A model generated the notes under the pieces. The model searched no databases and was not told where the DNA came from. It saw only the letters and a program-made list of their open reading frames with translations. This document shows, piece by piece, positions 10,142-22,540 of a stretch of DNA of 64,000 bases. Source of the stretch: Kalaharituber pfeilii (taxonomy: Eukaryota > Ascomycota > Pezizomycetes > Pezizales > Pezizaceae); the NCBI GenBank assembly GCA_015179045.1, contig WHUZ01000070.1:248001-312000 (forward strand). Reading direction: 5' to 3'. Position numbers and translations under genes: made by a program. The stretch's first letter is position 1. Each line of letters begins with the position of its first letter.

Positions 10142-13100
10142 CTACCCCTGAAATGCCTTGACACCTGTCCCTTCCATGAGGTATTCATGTTTTACCCGAG
10201 CCAATGCCTTTGTACAGATATCAGCTAGATTCTCTTCACTTTTAACATACTCAAGTGAGATTGCTCCAGATTCAATGGCGTCGCGGATAAAGTGATGTCG
10301 AATCGCAATGTGCTTGGTTCTATTGTGATGCTTCGGATCTTTAGCCAGGTCCAGAGCTCCATTGTTGTCGATTCGAATAAGTTGTCCACTTTGTTCATAA
10401 TGCCCAGACTTACTAGCAGGCTCCCACTTGCTCTTGATTTCGTTGAACAGTCTTCGTAGCCATATACCTTCTTTGCAGGCTTCTGTAGCAGCCATATATT
10501 CTGCTTCAGTTGTAGAAAGTGCTACTGTAGGTTGTCGTCTAGATTTCCAAGAGATTGCAGCACCAGCAAGTGTAAAGATATAACCAGAAGTTGATCTACG
10601 AGTATCAATATCACCAGCCCAATCGGAATCACTGTAGCCTAAAGGAGGATGATATCCAATGATATGTTGTGTACCTGTACTTTGGAATAGAAGGCCATGT
10701 TGACGAGTACGCTGAGGGTATCGAAGTACTCGTTTTGCAGCTGCTAGGTGTTGAGCTAAGGGAGCAGCATTGTACTGTCCAAGTGTAGATACTGTGTAGG
10801 CCAAGTCAGGTCGTGTTCCAAGCATTGCATACATAAGTTTTCCAACAAGTGACTGGTATTGCTGTACCTCGGCTGGTGTTAGAGTAGCATTGATCTCTCT
10901 GAGAGCTTGTAATTTAGTATTTGGGTCGAGTGGAGTAGAGAGTCCCTTGCAGCGTTCCATGCCGAAATGCCTTAGCATGCTACTAATGTACTTGCTTTGG
11001 TGTAGCCAGATTTTCCGATTTAGCCGGTCTCGAGTAATTTCTAATCCAATGAATAGCTTGGCAGCTCCGAGGTCTTTCATATTGTATTTGCTGGTGAGCT
11101 GTTCCTTAATCTGGCTCTTGAGTGCAGAATTGGATGAAAAAATCAGAATGTCATCAACCCAGAGCAGTAGTAGGATCCCAGACATAATATAAAGATTTGG
11201 ATCTTCAGTTGAGCGGTGGAAGCCAATAGATATTAGGTATCCATCAATATCAGAATACCACGCTCGTGGTGCCTGCTTAAGACCGTACAGGGCTTTCCGG
11301 AGTCTGCAAACCTGCAGCTGGTTGCTATTGTTGCTGAAACCTTCTGGTAGCTCTATATAGACTTCCTCATCGAGTTCGGGGTGAAGAAAAGCTGTGACAA
11401 CGTCCATTTGATCGATATCGAGATCATGTTCTGCAGCAATAGCTATTAGCATTCGAACTGTAGCAAATTTAGCAACTGGGGCAAAGGTTTCTTCATAGTC
11501 AATTCCTGCTTTCTGCTCGTAGCCTTTAATCACAAGGCGAGCTTTATATCTTGTACTCCCATCAATATTCTGTTTCAATTTATATACCCATTTGCAGCCT
11601 ATCACACTCTTACTCTCAGGTACTTGGGCTCGGTCAACAAGCTACCAAGTCTGGTTCACCAATAGTGAATTATACTCATCACCCATAGCTTCTTCCCACT
11701 GAACACAGTCAGGGCTTTGCATAGCTTGCCGGTAGCTAGTCGGCTCACCAATTGCCTCCTTTACTGGTCTCACCTGGAATGCTATTGTTGGGGTGGTTTG
11801 CTCAGATCTCCGTAGAGCATCTGCCAATGCATTGAGAGTTTCAAGCCTTCCTTCGTCAGGCGTGGCTTGTAGAGTACCAGATTCTAGTGCGTGGCAGCAC
11901 CTAGATATCTCATCACTTGCATTTTGCATAGTGGACGCGCGAATTGTGTGGTCTGCAGGAATATTGAGATCTACCGCATGTGAGCGGTGTAGATGTACGC
12001 ATGATTGTAGACTTTCTACAATTTCTTCTCCAAGGCGTATCTGTGGACGTAATTGCATGACAGGCTCTACATGTGAAGATGTAGTAGTAGGTATTACTGG
12101 TTCAGCAACCTCTGTAATTCTGTCTTCTGACTGAATATCTAACATATCAGTATCCACTTGTTCTGTACTGGCAGGAACAGTACTCGGTTGCTCGGTGCTA
12201 ATACTACCGAAGGGTCGTTTTTCATCAAAAACGACATTGGCCACATAGTATGCACGACGGCCTTGTGGGTCCCAGACTCGCCACTGCTTGGTTGTGTTAG
12301 GTGCATAGCCTAGAAATATACACTGCTGGGACTTTGCTTGCATGGCATGGCGCCTTTGCTTAGGAATATGGGTATAGGCATAGCATCCAAAAATGCGAGG
12401 GTGATGCAGGGCTGGCTTCTTGCCATACCACGCCTCATAGGGTGTGGTGTTCTCGAGAGCTCTTGTAGGTGATCTATTCAGAATGTACACAGCTGTCGCA
12501 GTAGCCTCAGCCCAAAATTCCTCATCAAGTTTTGCAGCACACATCATAGATACTGCCATCTCCTTGATGGTCCTTATCTTTCTTTCACTGACTCCATTCT
12601 GATGTTGGGTATATGGTGCACTTGGTTCATAGGAGATGCCACTGCTTGACAGGATGCCTCGAAATCTGCGATTGTCATACTCTCCTTTGCCATTGTCACA
12701 CCTGAAACGCCTAATAACTCTCCCACTTTCCTTCTCTACATGTGCCTTAAAGTCTTGGAAAGTAGTGCATACTTCTTCCACTGTTTTGGACTGAAGAATA
12801 TATAGCCATGTCATGCGTGTAAAGTCATCAATGTAGAGGAGGAAATACCTGGAGTTTCCAGGTGTAATGGGAAATGGACCTGCAGAGTCAGAGTGGATGA
12901 GTTGAAGAGGCTCAGTTGCCCTCTCAGATGGAGTTCGATTAATAGTGACTTTTTGTTTGCCTTGAAGACATGGAAAACAGGGGCTGTCCGGTTTCGAGAG
13001 TTCTGCCTTTGGAAGCTCTATACCTGTTCCAAGGCCATTTGCAAGTGCTTTGACAGAACCAGTATTGAGATGCCCGAGGCGGTAATGCCAGAGTTCGAGT

Positions 13101-13800
13101 TTAGTCAGGGGCATATCTGATTCAGTAGGTGGATTGCAGAATTCAGCGGTGGTAGGCATACCAGTAGGCATGGCTGTAGGCACGGCAGCAGGTACAGCGG
13201 TGGCAGGTATACCAGTAGGCATGGCTGTAGGCACGGTGGCAGGTATGGATGCGAGAGCTGTTCGGAAGGCGTTTACATTCAAAACATACATTCCATTGTT
13301 TCTTTTTGCTGTAGTGAGTAGTTGATGATTGTGTGAGATTGTACAAGTTCCTTGCCTAAAGAGAAGACTGAATCCAGCTTCATCTGCTTTCCCTACTGAG
13401 AAAAGATTACATTTGAGATCTGGTACATATAGTACTGATTCAAGTGTTAACAGATGGTTGGTAGCCGTAGTGTTACCCTGAATATGGACAGTTCCTATTG
13501 CTGTAGCAAGAATAGAGTAATTGTCACCTAGTAGTACTTTGCGTGGTTTAGCCAGTCTTTTGTAGCTTATAAAATCTGATAGGGGAGAACACATATGGTC
13601 AGAAGCACCAGAATCAATATACCAGGTTCTACGCTGGCTGTTACTGAGAGCGGCTCTAGTCATAGAGGTGGTGTAGACTCTTGCCAGCTTAACATTTGAA
13701 GTGCTTTCATCTGAGGTTAGTTTCTTTCGCCTATTTTTAAGCTCATTTGCCTTTTTCTTGACTCTGCAGTCTTCTGCCTTATGCCCTTCTCTTGTACAGT
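10142..13800 (-). pseudogene. Copia pol (zinc knuckle, protease, integrase, RT, RNase H), one in-frame stop
   Basis: One open frame runs from a CX2CX4HX4C knuckle (CWYCTREGHKAEDC, about 13790) through protease DSGASDHM, GAG-pre-integrase HYRLGH and the integrase core (IDDFTRMTW; DNGKGEY; QHQNGVSER), then reaches a TAG at 11642-11644. It continues in the same frame with DRAQVP and IGCKWVYKLK of the reverse transcriptase. The RT catalytic box reads LLWVDDILIF and the RNase H contains SDSDWAGD and STTEAEYMA. The stop falls where the family usually has glutamate, so a single GAG-to-TAG change is the simplest reading. Gag lies upstream in another frame. Confidence 0.88.
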
Positions 13801-13809
13801 ACCAGCATA

Positions 13810-14634
13810 CTACTGCAGTGCGTTTGGTCCATGAGTACTGGCCTCATTCTGATAGTTTCTTTTGTTGTAGTGACCTTTCTTATACTTGTATTGTTTATCG
13901 ACACGATTGGGCTTGCTGTTAGCTGCAAGTGCTCCTGCATTGTCAACTGTCTTCAGCTGCTTTCTTTTCTCGTAGGTGCGCAAAGTATTAAATACATGAG
14001 CACATGTCTGGAGTTCAGCAGGTTGGCTTAGAATTATGTCAACAATATGCTCAAAGTTTGGTCGTAGTGTGGTAAGTAGATGGTGAATAAGAGCTCCATC
14101 AGTAATCCTTTGGTTATCTGAGTATGCCAGCTGAGACTGATAGTCTAGTAGGATACTGATGTATTGATCGATAGATTGACCTTCCTGTTGTTTTTCAGCC
14201 TCAAACTGCGTACGTAGATACGTGGGTCCAGCGCGGCTTTCAGCAGTATCAAAATGGTCCTGAAGAGTGTTCCAGATAACGTTAGGTTCACTATCTTCAT
14301 CGATGTAGGCCTGGATTGTTTTGGTGGTTGAGCAGTAGAGTGTGGAAGCAGCACGCCACTTGCGCTGTTCATAAGACTCAAGTTGAGATTCATATACTCT
14401 GTCAGCCTCTACCATAGCTGCTTGTCTAGCATTGCGGGCATGAACTGGTGGTACAGGTGGTTGCTCAATTCCTTGTACAATATCCCAAGATCGGTCGGCG
14501 CGGAGAATAAACTTGACACCTAAGCGCCATTCCCTGTAGTTTTCAGTTGTCAGCTTAGGGACTGAACCATTTTTAGTAGTATAAACTTCGGCGACAGTAG
14601 AGGAGGAAGTGGTAGCAGTAGAAAGTGTAGCCAT
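13810..14634 (-). CDS. Copia gag
   Basis: 274 residues from the ATG at 14634, which heads MATLSTATTSSSTVAEVY; the open frame extends further upstream without a better start. It contains the copia gag signature LTTENYREWRLGVKFIL and the segment FEAEKQQEGQSIDQYISILLDYQSQLA. It ends just before the zinc knuckle, which lies in a different frame. Either a programmed shift or a one-base indel therefore separates gag from pol. A related, decayed gag is at 30150-30728. Confidence 0.88.
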   Translation of the reverse strand: MATLSTATTSSSTVAEVYTTKNGSVPKLTTENYREWRLGVKFILRADRSWDIVQGIEQPPVPPVHARNARQAAMVEADRVYESQLESYEQRKWRAASTLYCSTTKTIQAYIDEDSEPNVIWNTLQDHFDTAESRAGPTYLRTQFEAEKQQEGQSIDQYISILLDYQSQLAYSDNQRITDGALIHHLLTTLRPNFEHIVDIILSQPAELQTCAHVFNTLRTYEKRKQLKTVDNAGALAANSKPNRVDKQYKYKKGHYNKRNYQNEASTHGPNALQ

Positions 14635-14815
14635 TGTAGAAGAGGTGAATAATAAGCGAGGAGTATGGCGAACTAGGGATGCGATAAGCGAGAAATGCGG
14701 CAAAGAGTGTTACGAGTTGATGAATGTGGTAAACGAGGAGTATTGTGAGCAAGGATTGCGACGAGTGTGAGCGAGGAGTGCGATAAAGATGCGACTTGAA
14801 TGCGGTAGATTATTT
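14635..14815 (-). repeat. Repetitive leader of the copia element
   Basis: Between the primer site and the gag start the sequence repeats degenerate GCGAGGAGTRYGGCGA-like units. A cleaner version of the same motif stands upstream of the related gag at 30757-30845. Confidence 0.55.
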
Positions 14816-14820
14816 TGCAC

Positions 14821-14837
14821 AATCCGGGCTCATAACC
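14821..14837 (-). promoter_or_regulatory. Copia primer-binding site, half-tRNA-iMet type
   Basis: Directly after the 5' LTR the minus strand reads GGTTATGAGCCCGGATT. GGTTATGAGCCC is complementary to the anticodon arm (CAU) of eukaryotic initiator tRNA-Met. This is the priming mode known for Ty5 and Drosophila copia, rather than the tRNA 3' end. Confidence 0.75.
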
Positions 14838-15069
14838 TGTAGAAAAATATATACGGTGAGGAGAGTAAGACTTAAAAATAGGACTTAATTTCTTAATTAT
14901 CTATCTATACAAAACGGTACTTCCAGACCCATATAAATACACGAAGTTGCATAAAGACAATAAACCACTAGAGCTAAGTGCATGGCCTACCTTATGGCCA
15001 CTGTAGCTAAGTGCATTGCCTACTTCATGGCCCTCACTCTAGCGGTGCACCTTAGCGTGGTTTCCAACA
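14838..15069 (-). repeat. Copia 5' LTR
   Basis: 232 bases, one difference from 9796-10027 (GCATTGCC against GCATGGCC). Confidence 0.93.
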
Positions 15070-15081
15070 ACATGCAATAAG

Positions 15082-18000
15082 TTAACAAGAACACTCGTAA
15101 TAGCACAAATTCAGGGTAACAGACGACAAGAAAAGACAGGTTATCACTGAGCGGCGGAGCCTTTCCCCCCCCCTTTTTGGCTTTGTGGGGCCGGGCTTGT
15201 CAGGGTACTTCTCGTAGAATTGGTTAATCATTCCTTGTATGCTCTTAAGGCCTTGAGCCGGTTCCCAAGTGTTGTCATGATGTGGGTAACCTTTCCACTT
15301 AACCTCATACTCCAGCTTCTTCCCACGTCTGCGGCTGTTGACCACCTCTTCAACTTCCCAGTATGCTTCACCCTCAATGATGATAGGCGGTGGTGCAGGT
15401 TGTTCTTCTCTGAGTGTATTATCAGTGGTAGCCTTTTCCAGCAGCGAGACATGAAAGACTGGATGAATGTGCATTGATGAGGGTAGTCTTAACTTGTAGG
15501 CTACTGGGCTGATCACCTTTTCCACTTCGAATGGTCCTAATTTCTTATAGTCGAGCTTCTCGGAGGGTCGGTTCGTTTTATGTGCCTTCGAATAAGCCAA
15601 ACTCGATCACCTTCTTTGATTTCAGGCTCTGGGCGTACATCGCGATTGTAGTACTGGGCTTGCAGTTGCTGGGCAAACTTCATTTCGTGCTGTAAGAGGC
15701 AATGTAGGGAACGTAGCTCTTGAACCCGTTCATCGACTGCAGGAGATTTCGCAGATGCTTCCAGCGAGACGTTGAGAGTTGGGTGGTAGCCGTAGTTCGC
15801 GTAAAAGGGTGAGCATATGATACTGCTTTGTTCAGCATTATTGTAGGCAAACTGAGCTAATGGTAGGAGTTCAACCCAATTGTCTTGCTGATAGTTGCAG
15901 TATGCTCGAAGGTACTGCTCGAGAATCTGATTCACACGCTCGGTCTGACCATCGGTTTGTGGATGATAAGCTGTTGAGAGTTGCTGGTCGATATTGGCGG
16001 CTTGACATAGTGAGCGAGTAAAGTTCGAGGCGAATACTGCTCCACGATCTGTAACGATCTCTTTCGGAATACCGTGATGAACGAATACATGCTTGAGGTA
16101 GAGTTGAGCTAGCTCCGGGGCTGTGACGGTCTCGCTACAGGGAATGAAATATGCCATTTTCGTGAGTCGATCAACTACAACGAGTATGGAATCGAAGGAT
16201 GGAGAAGGAGATAATGATGGGTCTTTAGATAAGGGAAGCTTGACTATGAAATCCATTGATACTGAATGCCAGGGGTGTGGAGGAACAGAAAGAGATTGCA
16301 ACTGACCAAAGGGTTGCTGTCTTGATGCCTTGCATCTTCCACAAGTCTCGCATGTTCGAATGTACGTTTCCACGAACTGTCTCATACGGGGGAAAAAGAA
16401 GTTCCTGGAGATCAGTTCTAGTGTCTTCGCTTGGCCGGGGTGTCCTGCTGTAGGTGTATCATGGTGCATCCGAACAATTTCCACCTTTAGGCCCTTATTA
16501 TCTGGCACAAAGATTAGCCCATTAAAGAGAATAAGATCATCACGTAGAGAGTATGCACGCAGTCGAAACTTAGGCGCTGTGCCTGAGGTGAGCTCTGACT
16601 TTAACTTAGCACAAGATGGGTCCTGCTCATATGCTTCCTTAATTTTCTGCAGTATACTACTATCCTTTTCAACCGCAGTATTCCTCAGCTCAACCGCAGC
16701 AAGTATAAGCTGATGGGGTTTAAGTAAACAGTGCTCTTGCTTCGCGGTAGGATCTTGGTAGTCGGGTCGTCGGGATAGTGCATCTGCTTGCGAGTTAGCC
16801 GCACCAGGGCGATGGACAATAACAAAATCATATGAGGCTAGCATTTCTGACCAGCGGGCCTGTCTTCGATTCAAGACTTTCGTGGAGGTAAATGACTGAA
16901 GGTTCTGGTGGTCAGAGTAGATCTGTATCTGATGCTTAGCCCTTCTAGATAAACTCTCCATTCTCTGAGGGCGGCAACTATAGCTAATAGCTCCTTATCA
17001 TGTATCTCATAGTTCGCTTCTGCGGGGAGTAGCTTTCGGCTATAAAACGCAATGGGGCGAAGAGTCTTTACTTCAGTGTCGTATTGGGACAGGCAGACAC
17101 CGATAGCGAAGTCAGAAGCATCGGTTTCGACAACAGCAGGTAATTCAGGATCAAAATGTCTTAAGACCACTGCTGTAGCGAAGGACTGCTTAATAGCCTC
17201 GAATGCTCTTTGACAGTCATCGGTCCATGTAAACGAAGCATCTTTCCTGAGTAGGCGAGTAAGCGGTGCGATGATACTGCTGTAGTGTGGTATGAACCGG
17301 CGGTAGAAGTTTGCAAATCCTAAAAATGACATGATATCCTTAACACACGTAGGAGTCGGCCAGGTTATGACTGATTCAACCTTACTTGGATCCATCTTTA
17401 TTCCTTCTCTGCTAATGACGTATCCCAAGAATTCCACCTCTTTGGCATGGAATGAGCATTTTTCAAGCTTCACAAAGAAGTTGTGTTCATCAAGCTTCTC
17501 TAATACCTTGGTAACGTGAACTTTATGTTCCTCAAGAGTATTCGAGAAGATCAGGATGTCATCGAGGAAGGCAACAACAAAATAGTCGAGGTATGACCGA
17601 AGGATATCGTTCACCAATGCTTGGAATGATGCCGGGGCGTTCGTTAGTCCAAAAGGCACAACTGTATACTCATAGTGTCCATATCGTGTTCTGAACGCCG
17701 TTTTCCATTCATCGCCTTCAGCAATTCGTATCAAGTTATATGCCCCTCGCAAATCGATTTTCGTAAAGTATTTTGCCCCGCGCACACGGTCTAGGAGCTC
17801 TGATATCAGCGGTATAGGGTAGCGGTTCTTTACTGTGATTCGATTTAGCCCTCGGTAGTCAACACGTAAACGCAGGCTTCCATCCTTCTTCTTAGTAAAC
17901 AATATTGGTGCACCAGCAGGAGACGACGACTGGCGAATAAACCCTTTTGCTAAGTTCTCATCCAAGTATTCTCGTAGGGCTTGCAGTTCGGTTTCTGAAA

Positions 18001-18848
18001 GCGCATAAATCGGACCGAACGGAGGATGTGTGCCAGGTTGTAGAGGAACCTTGTGGTCCCAGGGCTGATGCTGAGGTAAGACAGCTGCTTCTGTGGCCGA
18101 AAAGATGCGAGAAAAGCGTTTATATTCCTCTGGGATGATAGGAGTAGCCTTCGTCTTATTAGGCGTATCCAACGTAGCGATGACAAGGCCCTGAACTATC
18201 TCCGAATCTGAATCTGAACATTTCCGGCGGGGTCTCACTAAGCGGTGAAAGGCAGGAGCTGACACAAACAAAATATTCAATGGATTCGGCATACAAGAAG
18301 ACTCAGAATGAGAAGCTGAAGGAGTAGTAGACAACGAAGAAATATTCAAGGGTGGCAGGCAACGTGAATGACAGAATGCAGGAGTAAAGTCAACCTCATC
18401 TTTGGCCCAATTGATAACAGGATTGTGCAAACGCAACCAAGGAATACCTAGAACAATATCATAATCCTTCATTGGAATAACATGCAAAGGGATCTTCTCA
18501 GAATGTGAGTGAATAGACAGGGTTATAGACACAGTATAATGAGTAACAGAACCAGACGAAATAGAAGAACCATCAATTACATTAAGATCAATAGGTGTAG
18601 GGTGGCGAAGGAGTGGTATAGGATATCTGTCAATAAAGGAGCGGTTTATGAAATTTGACGAAGCACCACAATCAATCATAATAGTAACAGGAGTACAAAC
18701 AGAACTAGAACGGAGTAAACCATTGACAATAAGATGAGAGTCGGAGGTCGGTCTGGTATAATAAAGAAGAATATCGCCCTCGGTTAAGCTCAGAGCAGGG
18801 CGGTTTAGTTCGTCTGAGCTGGCTCTTTCCCCGAACTGTCCTCAGCTG
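15082..18848 (-). pseudogene. Gypsy pol (protease, RT, RNase H, integrase, chromodomain), two frameshifts
   Basis: Protease MIDCGASSNFI is near 18679. The RT has VDYRGLNRITVKNRYP and FLDDILIF. RNase H has VETDASDFAIG. The integrase has an HHCC zinc region (MHHDT...GHPGQ...CETCGRC) and a DDE core (MDFIVKLP; TDRGAVFAS; HPQTDGQTERVNQ). A chromodomain (YWEVEEVVNSRRRG...YEVKWKGYPHHDNTWEP) ends the protein. Two one-base shifts break it: one in RNase H near 16925, before KHQIQIYSDHQ, and one near 15585 at the integrase/chromodomain join. It cannot make a full Pol as read, although the LTRs are nearly identical. Confidence 0.9.
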
Positions 18849-19092
18849 TAGTAGTGAAGGAGATATTGACACGCTCTTTCTTCCAGGGAATTGTGTCAGA
18901 TGTTGCACTAGTGCTTACCTGCTCCCACGACTCAAAATTAGGCGGCTCTGTCGACGCTGCAACGATATAGATATTCCCAGTAGTAATGGTATCGCTTGCG
19001 CCTATGTCATCTGGGCGTATACTCGTTGTAAAATCACACCAAGAAATTGATTCCAAAGAAGAGGTACAGTACGGTGAAGGAGCTGGCGACAA
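18805..19092 (-). other. Unassigned open frame at the pol side of the host-like segment
   Basis: A 95-codon frame rich in S and T with no recognised domain. It overlaps the start of the gypsy pol frame. A GTAAGC...CTGAC...ACAG pattern at about 18848-18920 could be an intron. It may be the end of a host gene or part of the gypsy gag-pol linker; the sequence does not decide this. Confidence 0.3.
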
Positions 19093-21720
19093 AGTGGTGT
19101 CTCTCGGACTTACAGCTGGAGCCTACACCGGCGGTGGCTTGCCGGCGGAGCTTGAAGTGTTGGCAACTTTTGATTGAGGGTACCCTGCACGCCTGGCAGT
19201 AGTTCCTTCAAACTAACATCTACTTCGGCTCCATAAATAAAGTAACTATTTTGCAGACGCACTTACGGTATTGTCTCTACGCACGATCATATGCTACCAG
19301 AATATTGGGCCATCAAATCCCTTCAGCGGCAGGCTGTATTGGAACATAATCATTGCGCAGTGCTGAAAGAACATCAGGCTAGACTGAGAATGGTTGGGAT
19401 GGATAACAACCCATTGGCAGCTACACGTACGACCGGCAAATTTGGTACAACGACCGTTCATTTGCTCATTTCATACGGGAAGTCAAGGTTCCTCTCATTG
19501 CGTCTAGTTCAAACCTGGGGTAATTCATAGGTAGCTGTACCGAAACTAACTAGTCCCGCTGATGCAGCAACCTGGTAAAATCCAGCACATTGGGCACGAG
19601 ATATCCCGCTTGCAGGGGATCTGCAGAATGATGAGCCAATAGCGAGTGTTGGTGTAACAGCCGTGTAACATTGCATGGAAGGTGGGGTTGTGTTACATTT
19701 GCAGGATAAGAATTTTTAGAGCCAATCAGGTCGCACAATTGTAATTATGCGGCTGAACTTGTCAGATGTACTGGTGAGGTTCGAGCGGAGTAACCAATAT
19801 GTTGATGGCATGGAAGTGGGCTTCGAGAACGGGTGATCCAATCAGAATTCGTTGGTATGTGAGGTGTTGCGTGAGACATGCGCTCCGTAGCCTCTAAGCG
19901 TAGCGATTTAACCACAAATTTCAAAGCCATTTTGATTCCGTATTTGCCACTACTTGATGGTTAGACTTATATTTCCGCTGTATTTTTTGATTTATTCGTT
20001 TGGTTCATTTTAGTCCAGTAGCCGCTCTAGCGTCCGTCCACTTAATTATAGAAGCCAAGAATGTACTATGAGACTCCATTTTATTTAATTTCGTCATAGG
20101 TCACAGGGCGGCACACGAGTAATTATATTTATTTTTTAAGCAAAGTCTGAACTAGAATGGTGTAGATCGCGGCAGGAGAGTCTCCATATTGTAATATGCT
20201 AGCACATGCCTAGAGTAACTTTTGTAGACAATCTACCATTGTTATATATATTCCTCACAAAAAGGTACATTCGTAACCATTTATATGAGTTACATTAAAG
20301 GAGTATGCAAAAGATATAATAGGCATATAGCAGAACTCAGAGGGCTTCATTGAATGTGGGCTGTGACGTTAGCGACATATTCAAGCAATGAATATTCGTA
20401 ACAGGTCACATCAGAGCAGAAATTATAGCGAAGTGCCACTGAAGGCATTGTAAACATCACGTGAGTGTTGCCTACTACATTAACCTAATAGAGCAAATAT
20501 CAGGTAACCCATACACCTGCATGCAATATGGCCGAAATCATGGCACATTGCTTGTGATTGCCACTTCCAATTGCGTAGCACAATGTTCAGTTAGAATTTG
20601 TCATTGCTCTGAAATGCCACGAGGCTCCAATTAACCAGAATATGGACAGCAAAGAGGAGACTGGTCCGTTTGTGAGCGCCGAGTAATCACTAGTTTATTG
20701 ACGCCACATAATAGTGGGCCACTAGTCACAATGTCTGGTTGTGTCTCACTGAGAATGCTGTCAACAAGCCTGAATGATCAAAAGTGGTGGAATTCATGGT
20801 ACAGCGCAGCAATGTCTGAAAATCTGAGGGTGTCAGCATTCTGATGACTATGGGTACTTTCCGGTAGATCATTGGATAAGAGGAATATTGCTTCGATTCT
20901 CAAGACTACAACAAGGCTGTGCTTCGATGTTTTGTATCCCGAGCTTGTGCCTGCATACCGGGAGTGGAACCTCGCGTGCGCAGCAGGTTGAAGACAACCG
21001 AGAGCCAATGAAAGTGCTGAACCCCAGTCTGGATAGGTACCAGGGAGCCCCAGAACATATGGCCCAGCTCATCCCACTCTACTACTGGTAAGACACAAAA
21101 CTCAAAGCTCGAGCGAGCTGTGTTATAGGGCTGGAGGCGCCATTGGAGCGAGATTTGTCCATAATAGCTAGACAGCAGTGTCATCCCCTTACGCCACTTG
21201 GGAATCTCTGATGTATGTTGCCTTGATTTGTCCATACTCCGTAGAAATTCCAGCTTGTAAAAACGTGTCAGTCGGGACCAAGATGCAACCTATGAATATA
21301 GTATGAATTATTAGATGAGATTTTTAGACTACAACTACGTGCTATCTTGAACCACTACTGCCATTCGCGTGTGATAGCTCTACAAGGTGCCCAACTCTAA
21401 GCCTCAATCTATGAATAGCTTACCGGACAGATTAGGGGACTTTGTTGACTTTAGGTTGTGTAACAACAATCAGACCTGCTAGCACATGGTGCATGGACGG
21501 ACCTAAAGGTGCTTACTTGGTCAACCCTTAGAACCTGAGTCAAGATCATGCATGCAGATTGGCGAAGTTGGTTGCTCATGCTGTTTGATAGGTCCGAAAT
21601 CGCTCTCGTTGCGATGAAGAACCCTGCCAGGCACGAAGGAACAAACCAAGCAATGCAATTGATGTCATTCTCGCTTCGCCTAGTGTCACAACTAGCACAA
21701 TCAATATCTCCGCTGCTCGA
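18909..21720. other. Host-like DNA inside the gypsy element, no gene recognised
   Basis: Mixed-composition DNA without transposon signatures, apart from a decayed family A LINE tail at about 20090-20140 (GGGCGGCACACGAGTAAT followed by AT-rich sequence). Several 60-110 codon frames lack recognisable motifs. The old LINE tail suggests this stretch is older genomic DNA than the young gypsy element around it. Confidence 0.55.
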
Positions 21721-21728
21721 AGGTCCGT

Positions 21729-21739
21729 AAATATATAAG
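21729..21739 (+). promoter_or_regulatory. TATA box and CT-rich leader of the DUF4360 gene
   Basis: AAATATATAAG at 21729-21739 is followed by a pyrimidine-rich tract (about 21767-21895) typical of well expressed fungal genes, then the ATG at 21899. Confidence 0.6.
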
Positions 21740-21898
21740 AAGCATTTTTCTTCCCAGAATGCTGTCCTTTTTTTTCATCACCCAGCGCACGCTTCTCCTC
21801 TCCAGCACTCGAGCACTCCTCTCAACCCCGCATCCACTTTCACTACCTAAAGCAACCCTCGCTTTCAACTTTCGTTCCTCTCCAACCCTTCTCCGAAA

Positions 21899-22540
21899 AT
21901 GAAGATCTTCAACAGTCTCGCTGTTTTCGCTCTCTTCTGCTTCACCTCTGTCGCGGTCGCCGACGACCCTCTCTTCCCTCCTTCCCCGCCTCCACCAAAG
22001 GATCAGGTCTATATCAAGGGTATTGAGTATGCGGGATCCGGATGCCCTGCTGGCTCCGTTGCTGCCGTGCTCGCTGTTGATGGCTCGAACGTCGCCATCG
22101 CCTTCGACGCCTACGTTGCGAGTGTCGGTCCAGACATCTCAATCACAGAGAGCCGCAAGAACTGTCTCATCAACGTCAACTTGGTCTACCCCCAGGGATG
22201 GTCATATACCGTCTACACTACCGACTACCGCGGATACGTCGATCTTGACGCTAAGGTCACTGCTCTGCAGAAGAGCTCATACTTCTTCACCGGAGACAAT
22301 AAACAGATGGATGCCTGGAGTTCTTGGACTGGCCCCTTTACAGATGATTACAAGTTCACCGATACAATTGAGAAGTCCGCAATTGTGTGGAGCTCATGCA
22401 AGGCCAAGACCACCTTGAACATCAATACCCAGATCAGAGTTGACAACAAGATGAACAAGAAGGGTTCAGGTATGATCACTACTGATGTCATCACCCACAA
22501 GGTTACCCACATTCTTGGATTCCAGTGGAAGAAGTGCTAG
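21899..22540 (+). CDS. Secreted DUF4360 family protein
   Basis: Single-exon gene of 213 residues. Residues 1-21 form a signal peptide (MKIFNSL, then a hydrophobic core ending SVAVA-DD), followed by a proline-rich linker (PPSPPPPK). The rest matches DUF4360: GIEYAGSGCP, FDAYVASVG, ITESRKNC, YRGYVDLD, WSSC and a terminal QWKKC. Four cysteines in the mature part could form two disulfides. The family is common in filamentous ascomycetes and its function is unknown. The gene is intact, has its own TATA box, and lies between gypsy gag and pol in the opposite orientation. Such a place for a host gene is odd. Confidence 0.88.
   Translation: MKIFNSLAVFALFCFTSVAVADDPLFPPSPPPPKDQVYIKGIEYAGSGCPAGSVAAVLAVDGSNVAIAFDAYVASVGPDISITESRKNCLINVNLVYPQGWSYTVYTTDYRGYVDLDAKVTALQKSSYFFTGDNKQMDAWSSWTGPFTDDYKFTDTIEKSAIVWSSCKAKTTLNINTQIRVDNKMNKKGSGMITTDVITHKVTHILGFQWKKC

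Larger units (their letters stand above)
9796..15069 (-). mobile_element. Ty1/copia retrotransposon
   Basis: A 5274-base element with two 232-base LTRs that differ at one position, flanked by ACATG duplications. Order on the minus strand: 5' LTR (14838-15069), primer site, repetitive leader, gag, zinc knuckle, protease, integrase, reverse transcriptase, RNase H, 3' LTR (9796-10027). This is the copia order, with integrase before RT. It inserted about 12 bases beyond the gypsy pol stop codon. LTR identity indicates a recent insertion. Confidence 0.95.

Noticed and set aside
18848..18935. Intron-like GTAAGC...CTGAC...ACAG pattern near the gypsy pol start
   Set aside because: Cannot be tied to a gene; the frames on both sides do not join into a recognisable protein.
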